Positions 36,221-45,606 of a DNA stretch of 64,000 nucleotides are shown here, piece after piece. Under the pieces are notes generated by a model that had not been told where the DNA came from, did not search any database, and was given only the letters and a program-made list of their open reading frames with translations. Position 1 is the first letter of the stretch, and every line of letters starts with the position of its first letter. A program made the position numbers and the translations under genes. The stretch is from Chitinibacter bivalviorum (GTDB lineage Bacteria; Pseudomonadota; Gammaproteobacteria; Burkholderiales; Chitinibacteraceae): contig NZ_CP058627.1 in assembly GCF_013403565.1 (NCBI RefSeq), positions 3,100,001 through 3,164,000 on the forward strand, written 5' to 3'.

Positions 36221-37078
36221 ATGAGTACTGCACTAACGCTACCTACGCTATCTGTTGGCGACAGTATTGAGCGTTATGTTCAGCGAGTGAACGCGTTTCC
36301 GATGCTCTCACCTGAAGAAGAGCATGACTTGGCAACTCGTCATCAAGAACACAATGATTTAGAAGCTGCGCGCCAGCTGGTGCTATCGCACCTGCGCGTA
36401 GTGGTATCGATTGCGCGTGGTTACAGTGGGTATGGCCTGCCACAAGCGGATTTGATTCAAGAAGGTAATATCGGCCTGATGAAAGCGGTCAAACGCTTTG
36501 AGGCCAGCCGCGGTGTGCGCTTGTATTCCTTTGCGGTGCATTGGATCAAGGCTGAAATCCATGAATACATTCTGCGCAACTGGCGCTTGGTGCGCATTGC
36601 TACGACCAAAGCTCAGCGTAAATTGTTTTTCAATCTGCGTTCAATGAAATCGAGCTTTGCAGCACTGACGCATACGCAAGCGAAAGAAATCGCCGACGAT
36701 CTGGGTGTGAAGCCGGAAGAAGTGCTGGAGATGGAAACGCGCATGACCGGCCAAGACGTTGCCCTCGTTGCCGATGATGGTGATGATGAAGGTTATGCGC
36801 CGATTGATTGGTTGGCCGACAGCCATAGTGAGCCAACTGCAGTCATGGATCGTAATCGCATCGATCAATTGCAATCGGCGGGCATTGGCGCAGCACTGGA
36901 TGCTTTGGATGAGCGTAGCCGCCGGATTATTGAGTCTCGCTGGCTGACCGAAGACGGTGAATCTTCAACCTTGCACGATTTGGCGGCTGAATTCAAAGTC
37001 TCGGCCGAGCGCATTCGCCAGATTGAAGCTAAGGCGCTGCAAAAAATGAAACAGGCGCTGTTGCCAGCGATGGTCTAA
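36221..37078 (+). CDS. rpoH: RNA polymerase heat-shock sigma factor RpoH (sigma32)
   Basis: This 285-residue protein directs RNA polymerase to heat-shock promoters. Region 2 includes Arg-Gln-Leu-Val-Leu-Ser-His-Leu-Arg-Val-Val and Asp-Leu-Ile-Gln-Glu-Gly-Asn-Ile-Gly-Leu-Met. The sigma32-specific RpoH box region has Gln-Arg-Lys-Leu-Phe-Phe-Asn-Leu-Arg near 128. Region 4 is Leu-Ala-Ala-Glu-Phe-Lys-Val-Ser-Ala-Glu-Arg-Ile-Arg-Gln-Ile-Glu. The ATG at 36221 follows ACAGGAGATC; the longer frame from 36176 runs through the CIRCE element and is not credible. A strong terminator follows. Confidence 0.97.
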   Translation: MSTALTLPTLSVGDSIERYVQRVNAFPMLSPEEEHDLATRHQEHNDLEAARQLVLSHLRVVVSIARGYSGYGLPQADLIQEGNIGLMKAVKRFEASRGVRLYSFAVHWIKAEIHEYILRNWRLVRIATTKAQRKLFFNLRSMKSSFAALTHTQAKEIADDLGVKPEEVLEMETRMTGQDVALVADDGDDEGYAPIDWLADSHSEPTAVMDRNRIDQLQSAGIGAALDALDERSRRIIESRWLTEDGESSTLHDLAAEFKVSAERIRQIEAKALQKMKQALLPAMV

Positions 37079-37102
37079 GTGCCATATTGAGATGTAATTC
37101 AC

Positions 37103-37130
37103 AAAAGGGAGGCCTAGGCCTCCCTTTTTG
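37103..37130 (+). terminator. rpoH terminator
   Basis: AAAAGGGAGGCC and GGCCTCCCTTTT form a 12-bp stem with a TA loop (37103-37128) ending in TTTTTG. It lies 24 bp after the stop. Confidence 0.92.
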
Positions 37131-37213
37131 TTTGGGTGAACGAAAAGAGGATTTAAGAAAACTTGTAAATCGTCGATAATGTGCTAAGTGATTGAAAAAT
37201 ATGCACAAATTAC

Positions 37214-37540
37214 ATGAAAATAACTTCTCTCTATAGGCGAAATCGCTACATTGCTGACCTGAGTGTTAAGAAATATGCGGAGTTGAATGCCTACGATCAG
37301 CCGCACCCTTTAGATGAGGATGGTGCCCTCATGGGCGGTATGACTGAAAGCGGTGTACGCAGCGATGCTTCTGGCTGGAATGGCGTAGAGCGGCGCCAAC
37401 TGCGGGATCGCCGCCAGCAAGATCGGCGGCAGTATCGTGTTGTCTCTATGCTCGATACCCGTACTGAGGCGGATCGTCGTCGTAGTGGTCGCCGTGAAAG
37501 TGATAGGGTGGTTGCTCAGTTTGTCGCCGTCAAAATCTGA
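37214..37540 (+). CDS. Small Arg-rich hypothetical protein
   Basis: I do not recognise a named family for this 108-residue protein. The N-terminal half is mixed. The second half is highly basic with repeated Arg-Arg pairs: Val-Glu-Arg-Arg-Gln-Leu-Arg-Asp-Arg-Arg-Gln-Gln-Asp-Arg-Arg, then Asp-Arg-Arg-Arg-Ser-Gly-Arg-Arg. Such (D/E)RR repeats occur in small cytoplasmic proteins of unknown role, sometimes before PilZ or similar modules. There is no good SD before the ATG at 37214, so the true start is uncertain. It lies between the rpoH terminator and a reverse small ORF. Confidence 0.5.
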   Translation: MKITSLYRRNRYIADLSVKKYAELNAYDQPHPLDEDGALMGGMTESGVRSDASGWNGVERRQLRDRRQQDRRQYRVVSMLDTRTEADRRRSGRRESDRVVAQFVAVKI

Positions 37541-37547
37541 TCGCTCT

Positions 37548-37715
37548 TCACTGCCGCCAATGCAAGATCAGCGCGATTGTGGCTGAGCCCAGTAACACCA
37601 GCGCTGCGATTTTGCTGCTGCGGTGCAGCTCTCGACGGCGAGCTGGCCCTAGCCATTGCCAAAATAGAATCAGCAGTAGTGCTAGTAGTAGGAATTGTGA
37701 AATTTTGCCGTTCAT
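37548..37715 (-). CDS. Possible 55-residue membrane mini-protein
   Basis: The minus strand encodes Met-Asn-Gly-Lys-Ile-Ser-Gln-Phe, a hydrophobic helix (residues 8-20), a basic loop (Pro-Ala-Arg-Arg-Arg-Glu-Leu-His-Arg), a second helix (~35-50) and a C-terminal Trp-Arg-Gln. It is too short for routine gene calling. The two-helix layout resembles the 61-residue protein at 55998. No clear SD precedes the ATG, so support comes from the amino-acid pattern alone. It is convergent with the Arg-rich gene. The rest of 37541-38059 holds a terminator and the MraZ boxes and no other gene. Confidence 0.4.
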   Translation of the reverse strand: MNGKISQFLLLALLLILFWQWLGPARRRELHRSSKIAALVLLGSATIALILHWRQ

Positions 37716-37898
37716 CAGGAAGGTTGACTAAAGTCCGTAAGATAAGGCGATTTAGTTGAGGTTTTTTGAAAGATTACGATGCAAAAGTATTTGAATCTAA
37801 AGTAATACTTTAACTTTGTGCGCTTTGTGATTGATTTATAACAGGCTTGAAATTCATGTTTTTACGCCACTAAATCATTGTATCAAAACGGGAAATTG

Positions 37899-37928
37899 CC
37901 CGACACAACTTGTGTCGGGTTTTTTTTT
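37899..37928 (+). terminator. Strong terminator upstream of the dcw cluster
   Basis: CCCGACACAA (37899-37908) and TTGTGTCGGG (37910-37919) form a long stem followed by nine Ts. It insulates the mraZ promoter region from upstream transcription. Confidence 0.88.
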
Positions 37929-37937
37929 CCTCTATAG

Positions 37938-37962
37938 TGGGGCGCAGTGGGAGAAAGTGGGT
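37938..37962 (+). promoter_or_regulatory. MraZ operator: three TGGGN repeats
   Basis: TGGGG (37938-37942), TGGGA (37948-37952) and TGGGT (37958-37962) are separated by exactly five bases each, the arrangement described for MraZ binding in Escherichia coli and other bacteria. A further TTGGG occurs at 37976. It stands 98 bp before mraZ, so autoregulation of the dcw cluster by MraZ is likely. Confidence 0.85.
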
Positions 37963-38059
37963 AAAAGTGCATTTTTTGGGATGAAAAAATGCAAAATTGG
38001 GTAGCCAAGGCCGTGTGGGCAATTCCCTATTTCAAGCTGGTAAAGGTGGTATTCGGATC

Positions 38060-38497
38060 ATGTTTAGTGGTGTTTCTTCCTTAAATCTGGATAGCAAAGG
38101 GCGATTGGCGATTCCTGCCAAGCATCGCGATACTTTGCTCGCCCAGGCACAAGGAAAACTCATCATTACTGCCGATCCTGCTGGCTGCTTGCTGGTTTAT
38201 CCCGAGCCTGCTTGGTTGCCGATTCGCGACCAACTGAATCAGTTGACTGGCGCGAAGGCGAATATCCGTCGTTTTATCGTCGGTCAGGCCGAGGAAGTCG
38301 ACATGGACGCTTCGGGGCGGGTACTCATTCCTCCGCGCCTGCGCCAAGTGGCCAAGCTGGATAAAGAAGTCGCCCTGGTGGGGATGGGCAATAAGTTCGA
38401 GCTGTGGGATGACGCGAAATGGATCGCGACCACTGAGGCCATTATGGCGATGGATGCGCAAGAACTTGAAAATAATATGGAAGGAATTTTGTTGTGA
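38060..38497 (+). CDS. mraZ: Transcriptional regulator MraZ
   Basis: This 145-residue AbrB-fold protein has two SpoVT-like repeats with the hallmark [10 protein letters not shown] (residues ~11-20) and [11 protein letters not shown] (~80-90). It binds the TGGGN repeats upstream and controls the cluster. The frame opens at 37997, but the ATG at 38060 is the conserved start (Met-Phe-Ser-Gly). Its end overlaps rsmH by 4 bp. Confidence 0.97.
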   Translation: MFSGVSSLNLDSKGRLAIPAKHRDTLLAQAQGKLIITADPAGCLLVYPEPAWLPIRDQLNQLTGAKANIRRFIVGQAEEVDMDASGRVLIPPRLRQVAKLDKEVALVGMGNKFELWDDAKWIATTEAIMAMDAQELENNMEGILL

Positions 38498-39438
38498 GCG
38501 ATACACAAAGCTTCGTGCATCGCACGGTATTGCTCGATGAAGCAGTCGATGGTTTGGCGATCAAGCCGGATGGCATTTATGTCGATTGCACTTTCGGCCG
38601 CGGTGGTCACTCGCGCCTGATTTTATCCAAACTCGGCCCAAATGGCCGTTTGATTTCCTTTGATAAAGACCCTTATGCCATTGCTGAGGCCGCGACGATC
38701 ACCGATCCGCGTTTCACGATTGTGCACGAAGGCTTTGTCACGCTGGCCGATTCGTTGGCCAAACTCGGTGTTACGCAAATTGATGGCTTGCTGATGGACT
38801 TGGGCGTGTCCTCGCCACAGCTTGATGATGGTTCTCGGGGGTTTAGCTTCCGGTTTGATGCTCCGCTTGATATGCGCATGGATACCACGCGGGGTATTAC
38901 TGCTGCCGAATGGTTGAATTCGGCTGATGAAAAAGAAATTGCAGAGGTGGTAAAAGATTATGGCGAAGAACGGTTTGCTCGGCAGGTTGCAGCAGCGATT
39001 GTTACGCGTAGGGCAGTCGAACCTTTTGCTACAACAGGCGAACTTGCCGCGGTCGTGGCAACGGCAGTCCGCACCCGTGAGCCGGGCCAGGACCCGGCGA
39101 CGCGTACCTTCCAAGCTGTACGGATTTACATCAATCGCGAGCTTGAGGAGTTATCGCTAACGCTGCCACAGGCGCTGTCCTTGCTCAAACAAGGCGGGCG
39201 TTTGTCGGTGATTGCGTTTCATTCCTTGGAAGACCGTATCGTAAAACGCTTTATGCAAGATAAAGCGACAGGTGATCGATTGCCTTCCCGCCTGCCTGTA
39301 ATGGCCAGCGAGATTGCGGCCGCACCGTTGAAAATTGTGGGTAAACCGATTCGTGCGAGTGAGGTGGAAGTTAAAGCCAACCCACGCGCACGCAGCGCGA
39401 TTCTGCGTTTGGCTGAGCGTACCGAGGGCCCGCTGTGA
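38494..39438 (+). CDS. rsmH: 16S rRNA (cytosine1402-N4)-methyltransferase RsmH
   Basis: This 314-residue SAM-dependent enzyme modifies C1402 in the ribosomal P site. Family motifs are [20 protein letters not shown] (SAM loop), [13 protein letters not shown], and [12 protein letters not shown]. The start is GTG at 38494 with AAGGAA upstream, overlapping the mraZ stop. It is the usual second gene of dcw clusters (formerly mraW). Confidence 0.97.
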   Translation: MSDTQSFVHRTVLLDEAVDGLAIKPDGIYVDCTFGRGGHSRLILSKLGPNGRLISFDKDPYAIAEAATITDPRFTIVHEGFVTLADSLAKLGVTQIDGLLMDLGVSSPQLDDGSRGFSFRFDAPLDMRMDTTRGITAAEWLNSADEKEIAEVVKDYGEERFARQVAAAIVTRRAVEPFATTGELAAVVATAVRTREPGQDPATRTFQAVRIYINRELEELSLTLPQALSLLKQGGRLSVIAFHSLEDRIVKRFMQDKATGDRLPSRLPVMASEIAAAPLKIVGKPIRASEVEVKANPRARSAILRLAERTEGPL

Positions 39439-39737
39439 CTCGGTTAAATCTATTTTTGTTGCTGATTGTGATTGTGTGCGCGATGGGGGTGATTACTAGC
39501 CAGCACAAGGCGCGCAAATTATTTATCGAGCTGCAAAAAGAAGACGCCCTGACTCGTAAATTAGACGTCGAGTGGGGGCAGCTACAGCTTGAGCAAAGTA
39601 CTTGGGCCATGCACTCCCGCGTTGAAGATGAAGCTGCGCACAAACTGGGGATGCAAGTCGCTCCGGCGAATCGAACCCAAGTGATTTTGGCGCACGGTGA
39701 GCGCGTCAAAAAGCCAGTTGTGACTGATCTGCCATGA
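39435..39737 (+). CDS. ftsL: Cell division protein FtsL
   Basis: This 100-residue bitopic protein has a membrane helix at residues ~4-21, then a periplasmic leucine-zipper-like coiled coil ([18 protein letters not shown]). An Ala-His-Lys-Leu-Gly-Met motif follows near residue 70. It forms the FtsQ-FtsL-FtsB complex that activates septal synthesis. The sequence is weakly conserved; identity is supported by size, topology and position between rsmH and ftsI. The start is GTG at 39435, with a 4-bp overlap on both sides. Confidence 0.92.
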   Translation: MTRLNLFLLLIVIVCAMGVITSQHKARKLFIELQKEDALTRKLDVEWGQLQLEQSTWAMHSRVEDEAAHKLGMQVAPANRTQVILAHGERVKKPVVTDLP

Positions 39738-41584
39738 TCCGCCAAGCGAGAACAGTCGCGGGTCGGCGACAAGATAAATATGCAGTCAAGCCCAAGCTAG
39801 AGCGCTGGCGGGTTTGGGTGGTGCTGTCCTGCTTGTTGGGGCTGTTTGCGCTGCTCTTGGGTCGTGGCCTGTACTTGCAAACTTGGAATGAAGGCTTTTT
39901 GCAAGATCAAGGTGACGCGCGTTATCGCCGCACGCTCAAGCTCGATTCCAATCGCGGCATGATTACCGATCGTAATGGCGAGCCTTTAGCGATTTCTACC
40001 CCCGTACAATCGATTTGGCTTAGCCCCCGTAGTATGCGGGTGTTGCCTGCAGGCGAGCAGCGCTCTAAAGACTGGAAGCAAGGCGATGATGATGAGCTAG
40101 TTCCCGTGTCACGCGAGGAGGTCAAGTCGCTCGCAACGATGTTGGGTATCAGTAATGACGAATTACTCGCCAAATTAAATGAAACCCGTAAGAACAAAAA
40201 TGGCGAGGATGTTAAATCCGACTTCCTGTGGGTTAAACGCCATATTTCACCCGCTGATGCCAAGCGGGTATTGGCTTTAAATGTACCCGGCGTTTACTCG
40301 CAAACCGAATACCGTCGTTATTACCCTGCTGGCGAAGTGATGGCGCACGTCGTGGGCTTTACCAATGTCGATGGTAAAGGTCAGGAAGGTTTTGAAATGA
40401 CCAAAGAAGCGATGCTGTCGGGAAAACCCGGCTCGCGCACGGTTATCCGCGATCGTCGTGGCTACATCGTGGAAGATGTCTCGACCATTATTCCGCCGCA
40501 AGAAGGGCAGACATTGCAGCTTTCGATTGACCGTCGGATTCAATATCTGGCGTATCGCGAGCTTAAAAATGCGGTTGATAACAGTAAGGCGGTGGGCGGC
40601 GCAATTGTGGTGCTGGATGCACGCACAGGTGAAGTGTTGGCGATGGCCAATGCGCCGTCGTACAACCCCAATAGCCGCGCCAAGATCGATCCGGCTCACA
40701 AACGCAACCGTGCTTTGACCGATCTGTATGAGCCAGGCTCAACGATGAAGGCGATTACGGTGGCGATGGCATTAAATGCCGGCAAAGTCACGCCAACCAC
40801 CGTGATTCAAACGGGCAACGGCACGATGAGTATTGGCCCTGCGACGATTAAAGATGATCACGCCGTGGGTGCCGCAACGGTTGAGCACATCATTCAAAAA
40901 TCATCCAATGTCGGCGCGGCCAAAATGGCGCTGATGATGGATAGAGAAGACATGTCGAATTTCTTTCACGACGTGGGCTTTGGCGAACGGTTGAATACAG
41001 GCTTTCCGGGTGAGTCACCTGGTCGGGTTCGGCCATGGAAAACCTGGCGCCCCATCGAGCAAGCCACCATGGCCTACGGTTATGGTGTTTCCGTTTCTGT
41101 GATGCAAATGGCGCGGGCGTATCAGATTTTTGCCGGTAATGGCGAAGTCCACCCTGTGACCTTTACTAAGTTGGTCGCGCCAGCGCCGGGTAAACAAGTC
41201 GTTTCAGCGGAAACCGCCGCACAAGTGCGAAAAATGCTGGAGATGGTGACCCAGCCTGGTGGTACGGCGACGCGGGCGCAGGTGGTGGGTTATCGCGTGG
41301 GCGGTAAAACGGGCACGGCGAAAAAACTGGTGAACGGTGTGTATTCCGATACCGCACGCGTTGGCTCATTTGTTGGATTGGCGCCGATTTCCAATCCTCG
41401 CTTGATTGTGGCGGTGATGATTGATGAGCCGTCTTTTGATTTGCGTTATGGCGGCCTAGTGGCCGCACCAGTGTTTAGTAATGTAGTTGCGGGGACGTTG
41501 CGTTTATTGGGTGTGCCGCCTGATGCGCCAACGACCAATATCCTATTGCCTGGCAATGAGCCAGAAGTGAAGGAAGAAACATGA
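39734..41584 (+). CDS. ftsI: Septal peptidoglycan transpeptidase FtsI (PBP3)
   Basis: This 616-residue class B penicillin-binding protein has a membrane anchor near residues 28-49, then the pedestal domain. The transpeptidase domain has active-site Ser336 in Gly-Ser-Thr-Met-Lys, Ser-Ser-Asn near residue 392, and Lys-Thr-Gly-Thr-Ala near residue 524. It cross-links septal peptidoglycan with FtsW and is the target of several beta-lactams. The ATG overlaps ftsL by 4 bp and its end overlaps murE by 4 bp. In Neisseriaceae this gene is called penA. Confidence 0.96.
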   Translation: MIRQARTVAGRRQDKYAVKPKLERWRVWVVLSCLLGLFALLLGRGLYLQTWNEGFLQDQGDARYRRTLKLDSNRGMITDRNGEPLAISTPVQSIWLSPRSMRVLPAGEQRSKDWKQGDDDELVPVSREEVKSLATMLGISNDELLAKLNETRKNKNGEDVKSDFLWVKRHISPADAKRVLALNVPGVYSQTEYRRYYPAGEVMAHVVGFTNVDGKGQEGFEMTKEAMLSGKPGSRTVIRDRRGYIVEDVSTIIPPQEGQTLQLSIDRRIQYLAYRELKNAVDNSKAVGGAIVVLDARTGEVLAMANAPSYNPNSRAKIDPAHKRNRALTDLYEPGSTMKAITVAMALNAGKVTPTTVIQTGNGTMSIGPATIKDDHAVGAATVEHIIQKSSNVGAAKMALMMDREDMSNFFHDVGFGERLNTGFPGESPGRVRPWKTWRPIEQATMAYGYGVSVSVMQMARAYQIFAGNGEVHPVTFTKLVAPAPGKQVVSAETAAQVRKMLEMVTQPGGTATRAQVVGYRVGGKTGTAKKLVNGVYSDTARVGSFVGLAPISNPRLIVAVMIDEPSFDLRYGGLVAAPVFSNVVAGTLRLLGVPPDAPTTNILLPGNEPEVKEET

Positions 41585-43077
41585 AGCCAGCCAGCTGGGT
41601 TTTACCTGCTATTGATTGGAATGCCATTCAAGCTTTAGTCGCCGGCCGCAATGTGGTTGTCGATAGTCGCAAAGTGCAGCCGGGTGATGTGTTTATTGCG
41701 TATCAGGGCGAGTATGTCGACGGTCGCGAGTATATCGCTGACGCCGTTGCCAAGGGCGCTGCGGCCGTCATTTGGGAAGCGGAAGACTTTAGTTGGGATG
41801 CAACGCTTACACTGCCGAATTTGGCGGTGCCTGCCTTGCGTAATCAAGTGGGTATATTGCTGGCGCGATTGTTGAATAATGATGTCAACCCAATACCCGT
41901 GGTTGGTATCACGGGCACGAATGGTAAAACTTCCATCGCCAATTGGCTCGCACAAGCGTTTAATGCGCTGGGTGGCAAAGCGGGTGTTTTGGGTACTTTG
42001 GGTAATGGTTTTGTCGGGCAACTGCAAAGCTCAACGCATACCACGCTGGACCCGGTGTCTTTGCAGCAGTGGCTGGCCAAATTCCGCCTAGAAGGTGCAA
42101 CGCAAATTGCAATGGAAGTCTCGTCGCATGGCTTGGTGCAGGCGCGTGCGCACGGCGTTCAGTTTCACACAGCGGTATTTACCAATCTAACGCGCGATCA
42201 CCTCGACTATCACGGCAGCATGCAGGCTTATGGTGCAGCAAAAGCCAAATTGTTTGAGTGGGAAGGTTTGCAAGCTGCGGTGATTAACGCAGACGATCCA
42301 TTTGGCCGTGAACTTTTAGGGTTCACTACCGCCAAAACGATCTTTTCATATGGTTTCGTCAATGGTGATTTGCGTTGTACTCAGCTTGAATCATCGCTCA
42401 AGGGTTTGGCACTCACGGTAGAAACACCTTTCGGTACGACTCAAATCCAATCGGCTTTGCTGGGGCGCTTTAATGCGAGCAACTTGCTGGCGTGTTTGGG
42501 CGTGTTGCTGGCTCAAGGCGTTTCATTGGCCGATGCCAGTGCTGCGCTGGCGCAAATTCGTCCTGCAGCGGGTCGGATGCAGTGTTTGGGTGGTGATGAC
42601 AAACCTTTAGTCGTGGTCGATTACGCCCATACGCCGGATGCGTTGGAAAAAGTCTTGATGACTTTGCGTGAAGCAATGCCACAAGGCGCGCGTTTGTATT
42701 GTGTCTTTGGTTGCGGTGGCGATCGTGACGCAGGTAAGCGCCCCTTGATGGGCGAAATTGCGTGTCGATTGGCCGATTCGGTGGTGATTACCAGCGATAA
42801 CCCACGTAGCGAGAAACCCAAAGCGATTATCCAGGACATCGTCGCTGGCGTGTCAGGCGTACCCGGTACGGGCAACGCCAACTATTCGATTGAGTCTGAT
42901 CGTGCCGCGGCAATTAGTGATGCGATTGAAATGGCCCATTTCAGCGATGTGATTTTGATCGCGGGGAAAGGGCACGAGGATTACCAAGAAATAAACGGCG
43001 AGCGATATCACTTTGATGATGTTGAGCACGCAAGCAAAGCGCTGGCCAGAAAGTCACAAGGAAATAGAAGTAAATGA
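41581..43077 (+). CDS. murE: UDP-MurNAc-tripeptide synthetase MurE
   Basis: This 498-residue cytosolic ligase adds the third residue to the UDP-MurNAc dipeptide. The ATP loop is Gly-Thr-Asn-Gly-Lys-Thr-Ser near residue 115. His-Thr-Thr-Leu-Asp-Pro and Leu-Thr-Arg-Asp-His-Leu-Asp-Tyr-His follow. Asp-Asn-Pro-Arg-Ser-Glu near residue 405 is the meso-diaminopimelate-specific motif, so the wall is the usual Gram-negative type. It overlaps ftsI and murF by 4 bp each. Confidence 0.97.
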   Translation: MKPASWVLPAIDWNAIQALVAGRNVVVDSRKVQPGDVFIAYQGEYVDGREYIADAVAKGAAAVIWEAEDFSWDATLTLPNLAVPALRNQVGILLARLLNNDVNPIPVVGITGTNGKTSIANWLAQAFNALGGKAGVLGTLGNGFVGQLQSSTHTTLDPVSLQQWLAKFRLEGATQIAMEVSSHGLVQARAHGVQFHTAVFTNLTRDHLDYHGSMQAYGAAKAKLFEWEGLQAAVINADDPFGRELLGFTTAKTIFSYGFVNGDLRCTQLESSLKGLALTVETPFGTTQIQSALLGRFNASNLLACLGVLLAQGVSLADASAALAQIRPAAGRMQCLGGDDKPLVVVDYAHTPDALEKVLMTLREAMPQGARLYCVFGCGGDRDAGKRPLMGEIACRLADSVVITSDNPRSEKPKAIIQDIVAGVSGVPGTGNANYSIESDRAAAISDAIEMAHFSDVILIAGKGHEDYQEINGERYHFDDVEHASKALARKSQGNRSK

Positions 43078-44501
43078 TGTTGAATTTGCGGGAAACCGTA
43101 CAGGCGCTCAACGCCCAGCTCATCGGTGATGGTGAGCTGACGTTTGATCGCGTCACCACCGACAGTCGTGATATTCGCGCTGGGGATTTGTTTGTCGCTT
43201 TAAAAGGCGATCGTTTTGACGCGCATGATTTTGTTGCAGCGGCCCTCGCGCAGGGCGCAGTGGCTGCGTTAGTGCAAGAGGGTAGTGCTGTTGCGCAAGG
43301 TGCAATCGGCAATCTGATTGTCGTGGCGGATACCTTGGCAGCGCTGGGCGAATTGGCCAAATATTGGCGCGCAAAGCACGCCGCGATTCCGCTTGTTGGT
43401 GTAACCGGCAGCAATGGCAAAACCAGCGTGAAAGAAATGCTGGCGTCGATTTTTGCTGTGGCCGCTGGCGGTGAGCCGACAGATTCAAGTGAAAGTTTGG
43501 TCCACGCCACCAAAGGCAATCTGAATAACCATATCGGCTTGCCACTGACCGTGCTGGGCATGAATGCCTCGCACCGCTATGTCGTGGCGGAAATGGGGAT
43601 GAACCATTTTGGCGAAATCGATTATCTGACGCATATTGCCCAGCCTGATGTGGCTTTGGTGAATAACGCCGGAGCAGCGCATCTGGAAGCCTTGGGCTCA
43701 GTGGCTGGCGTTGCGCGTGCGAAGGGTGAGATTTTTGCGGGTTTAGTCGCCAACGGTACGGCGATTATCAATGCCGATGATGAATTTGCGCCACTTTGGC
43801 GTGAATTGGCCGCAAAAAATCAGATTGCTACGTTTGGCTTAAACGGTGAAGTGAGCGCGAAAAATATCGAGTTATTACCTACGGGCAGCGCTTTCACACT
43901 GGTGTGCCCGCAAGGTGAAGCGGCGATTAGCTTGGCCGTACCGGGTGAGCATAATGTGCGCAACGCTTTGGCGGCAGCCGCTGCTGCGATGGCGGCGGGT
44001 GTTTCCTTGGCGCAAGTGGCTCAAGGTCTGAGCCAATGGGCAGGTGTGAAAGGGCGTTTGCAGGCCAAAACCGCGTTTAATGGCGCAGCGATTTTGGATG
44101 ATACCTACAACGCCAATCCTGATTCGATGAAGGCAGCGATTGATGTGCTCGCAGCGATTGCCCAAGGTGGTAAGCCGACTGTGCTGGTGCTGGGCGATAT
44201 GGGCGAAGTCGGTGCTGATGCGAATGAGCGCCATGCTGAGATTGGCGGGTATGCGCGTGAAAAGCAGATTCAGCATTTCGTTGCGGTAGGTACTCATATG
44301 CAGTATGCCGTGGATGCTTTCAATCGTGACCATGCTGGTGCGCAACTTTGTGCCGACCATGCCGCTGCGATCAGCGCAGTGCGTGCGCTGCTAACGCCAG
44401 AGACGCAAGTGCTGGTGAAAGGCTCACGCTTTATGCGCATGGAAACGGTGGTTGCCGGCTTAGAAAACAAAACTGAACAAGGAGCACAGCCATGCTGCTG
44501 A
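43074..44501 (+). CDS. murF: UDP-MurNAc-pentapeptide synthetase MurF
   Basis: This 475-residue ligase adds D-Ala-D-Ala to the UDP-MurNAc tripeptide. Its ATP loop is [10 protein letters not shown] near residue 107. His-Ala-Thr-Lys-Gly-Asn-Leu-Asn-Asn and Glu-Met-Gly-Met-Asn-His follow. A C-terminal ligase domain has [10 protein letters not shown]. It uses the D-Ala-D-Ala made by Ddl further down the same cluster. The ATG overlaps the murE stop; its end overlaps the mraY start by 10 bp. Confidence 0.97.
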   Translation: MMLNLRETVQALNAQLIGDGELTFDRVTTDSRDIRAGDLFVALKGDRFDAHDFVAAALAQGAVAALVQEGSAVAQGAIGNLIVVADTLAALGELAKYWRAKHAAIPLVGVTGSNGKTSVKEMLASIFAVAAGGEPTDSSESLVHATKGNLNNHIGLPLTVLGMNASHRYVVAEMGMNHFGEIDYLTHIAQPDVALVNNAGAAHLEALGSVAGVARAKGEIFAGLVANGTAIINADDEFAPLWRELAAKNQIATFGLNGEVSAKNIELLPTGSAFTLVCPQGEAAISLAVPGEHNVRNALAAAAAAMAAGVSLAQVAQGLSQWAGVKGRLQAKTAFNGAAILDDTYNANPDSMKAAIDVLAAIAQGGKPTVLVLGDMGEVGADANERHAEIGGYAREKQIQHFVAVGTHMQYAVDAFNRDHAGAQLCADHAAAISAVRALLTPETQVLVKGSRFMRMETVVAGLENKTEQGAQPCC

Positions 44502-45577
44502 TGTTGATGCAATGGTTGGGCGAGTCGGTTCGCGCCTTCAACGTCTTTAATTACCTGACTTTACGCGCCGTACTGGCGACGATGACGGCGCTGACGATGT
44601 CGTGGGTGCTGGGGCCCTGGGTGATCCGCAAGTTGACCGAGTTGAAAGTCGGCCAAGCCGTGCGCAATGATGGCCCGCAAACGCATTTGATCAAAGCCGG
44701 TACACCAACGATGGGCGGCACGATGATTTTGCTGTCGATTGGCTTGACGACCTTGCTGTGGGGCGATTTAAGCAATAAATACGTTTGGCTGGTGCTGATC
44801 GTGACGATGGCGACGGGCGTGATTGGTTTTGTCGATGACTACAAAAAAGTCGCGTTGAAAAACCCGAAAGGCTTATCGGCTAAAGCCAAAATGATCGGCC
44901 AATCGGCGATTGCGATTGGCGCAGGTGTATTTCTGGTGAATGTCGGCCCTGATGCGGCTAACACCGGCTTTATTATCCCGTTTTACAAAGAAATCCTGTA
45001 CCCGTTTGGCGCGATTGGTTTTTGTGTGCTGACCTATTTCGTCATTGTCGGCACCAGTAATGCTGTGAATTTAACCGATGGGTTGGATGGCTTGGCGATT
45101 ATGCCCGTAGTGCTGGTGGCTGGCGCATTCTGTATTTTTGCCTACGTGGCGGGGAATGCGAAATTCTCGACGTATCTGGGCGTGCCGCATGTGGCGGGCG
45201 CGGGTGAGTTGATTGTGTTCTGTGCCTCCATGGTGGGCGCAGGCTTGGGCTTTTTGTGGTTTAACGCTTACCCCGCCGAAGTATTTATGGGCGATGTGGG
45301 GGCATTGGCGCTTGGCGCTGGTCTGGGCGCGGTCGCGGTGATTGTACGTCAGGAAATCGTGTTGCTGATTATGGGCGGCGTGTTTGTGGTGGAGGCGCTG
45401 TCGGTGATGATTCAAGTCGCGAGTTTCAAGATGACAGGCAAGCGCGTGTTTAGGATGGCGCCGCTGCATCACCATTACGAGCTCAAAGGCTGGAAAGAAA
45501 CGCAAGTGGTCGTGCGCTTCTGGATTATCACCATGCTCTTGGTGCTGGCTGGTTTGGCCACATTGAAATTACGCTGA
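44492..45577 (+). CDS. mraY: Phospho-MurNAc-pentapeptide translocase MraY
   Basis: This 361-residue protein with about ten membrane helices makes lipid I from UDP-MurNAc-pentapeptide and undecaprenyl phosphate. The catalytic block Phe-Val-Asp-Asp-Tyr-Lys-Lys is near residue 113. Asn-Leu-Thr-Asp-Gly-Leu-Asp-Gly-Leu is near 195, and Asp-Val-Gly-Ala-Leu-Ala-Leu-Gly and His-His-His-Tyr-Glu-Leu-Lys-Gly follow. The ATG at 44492 has CAAGGAG well spaced upstream. Confidence 0.97.
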   Translation: MLLMLMQWLGESVRAFNVFNYLTLRAVLATMTALTMSWVLGPWVIRKLTELKVGQAVRNDGPQTHLIKAGTPTMGGTMILLSIGLTTLLWGDLSNKYVWLVLIVTMATGVIGFVDDYKKVALKNPKGLSAKAKMIGQSAIAIGAGVFLVNVGPDAANTGFIIPFYKEILYPFGAIGFCVLTYFVIVGTSNAVNLTDGLDGLAIMPVVLVAGAFCIFAYVAGNAKFSTYLGVPHVAGAGELIVFCASMVGAGLGFLWFNAYPAEVFMGDVGALALGAGLGAVAVIVRQEIVLLIMGGVFVVEALSVMIQVASFKMTGKRVFRMAPLHHHYELKGWKETQVVVRFWIITMLLVLAGLATLKLR

Positions 45578-45606
45578 GTCGGGGCGGACGTGAATTGGAG
45601 CAGGTT

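Noticed and set aside
37577..37759. 60-codon plus-strand frame in the rpoH-mraZ gap
   Set aside because: It overlaps the better-looking minus-strand mini-protein, has a non-ATG start and an unlikely Cys-Cys-Cys-rich start region.
45595..45606. TTG start for murD
   Set aside because: GTG at 45607 has the SD GGAGCAGG in front of it, whereas the TTG falls within that SD.
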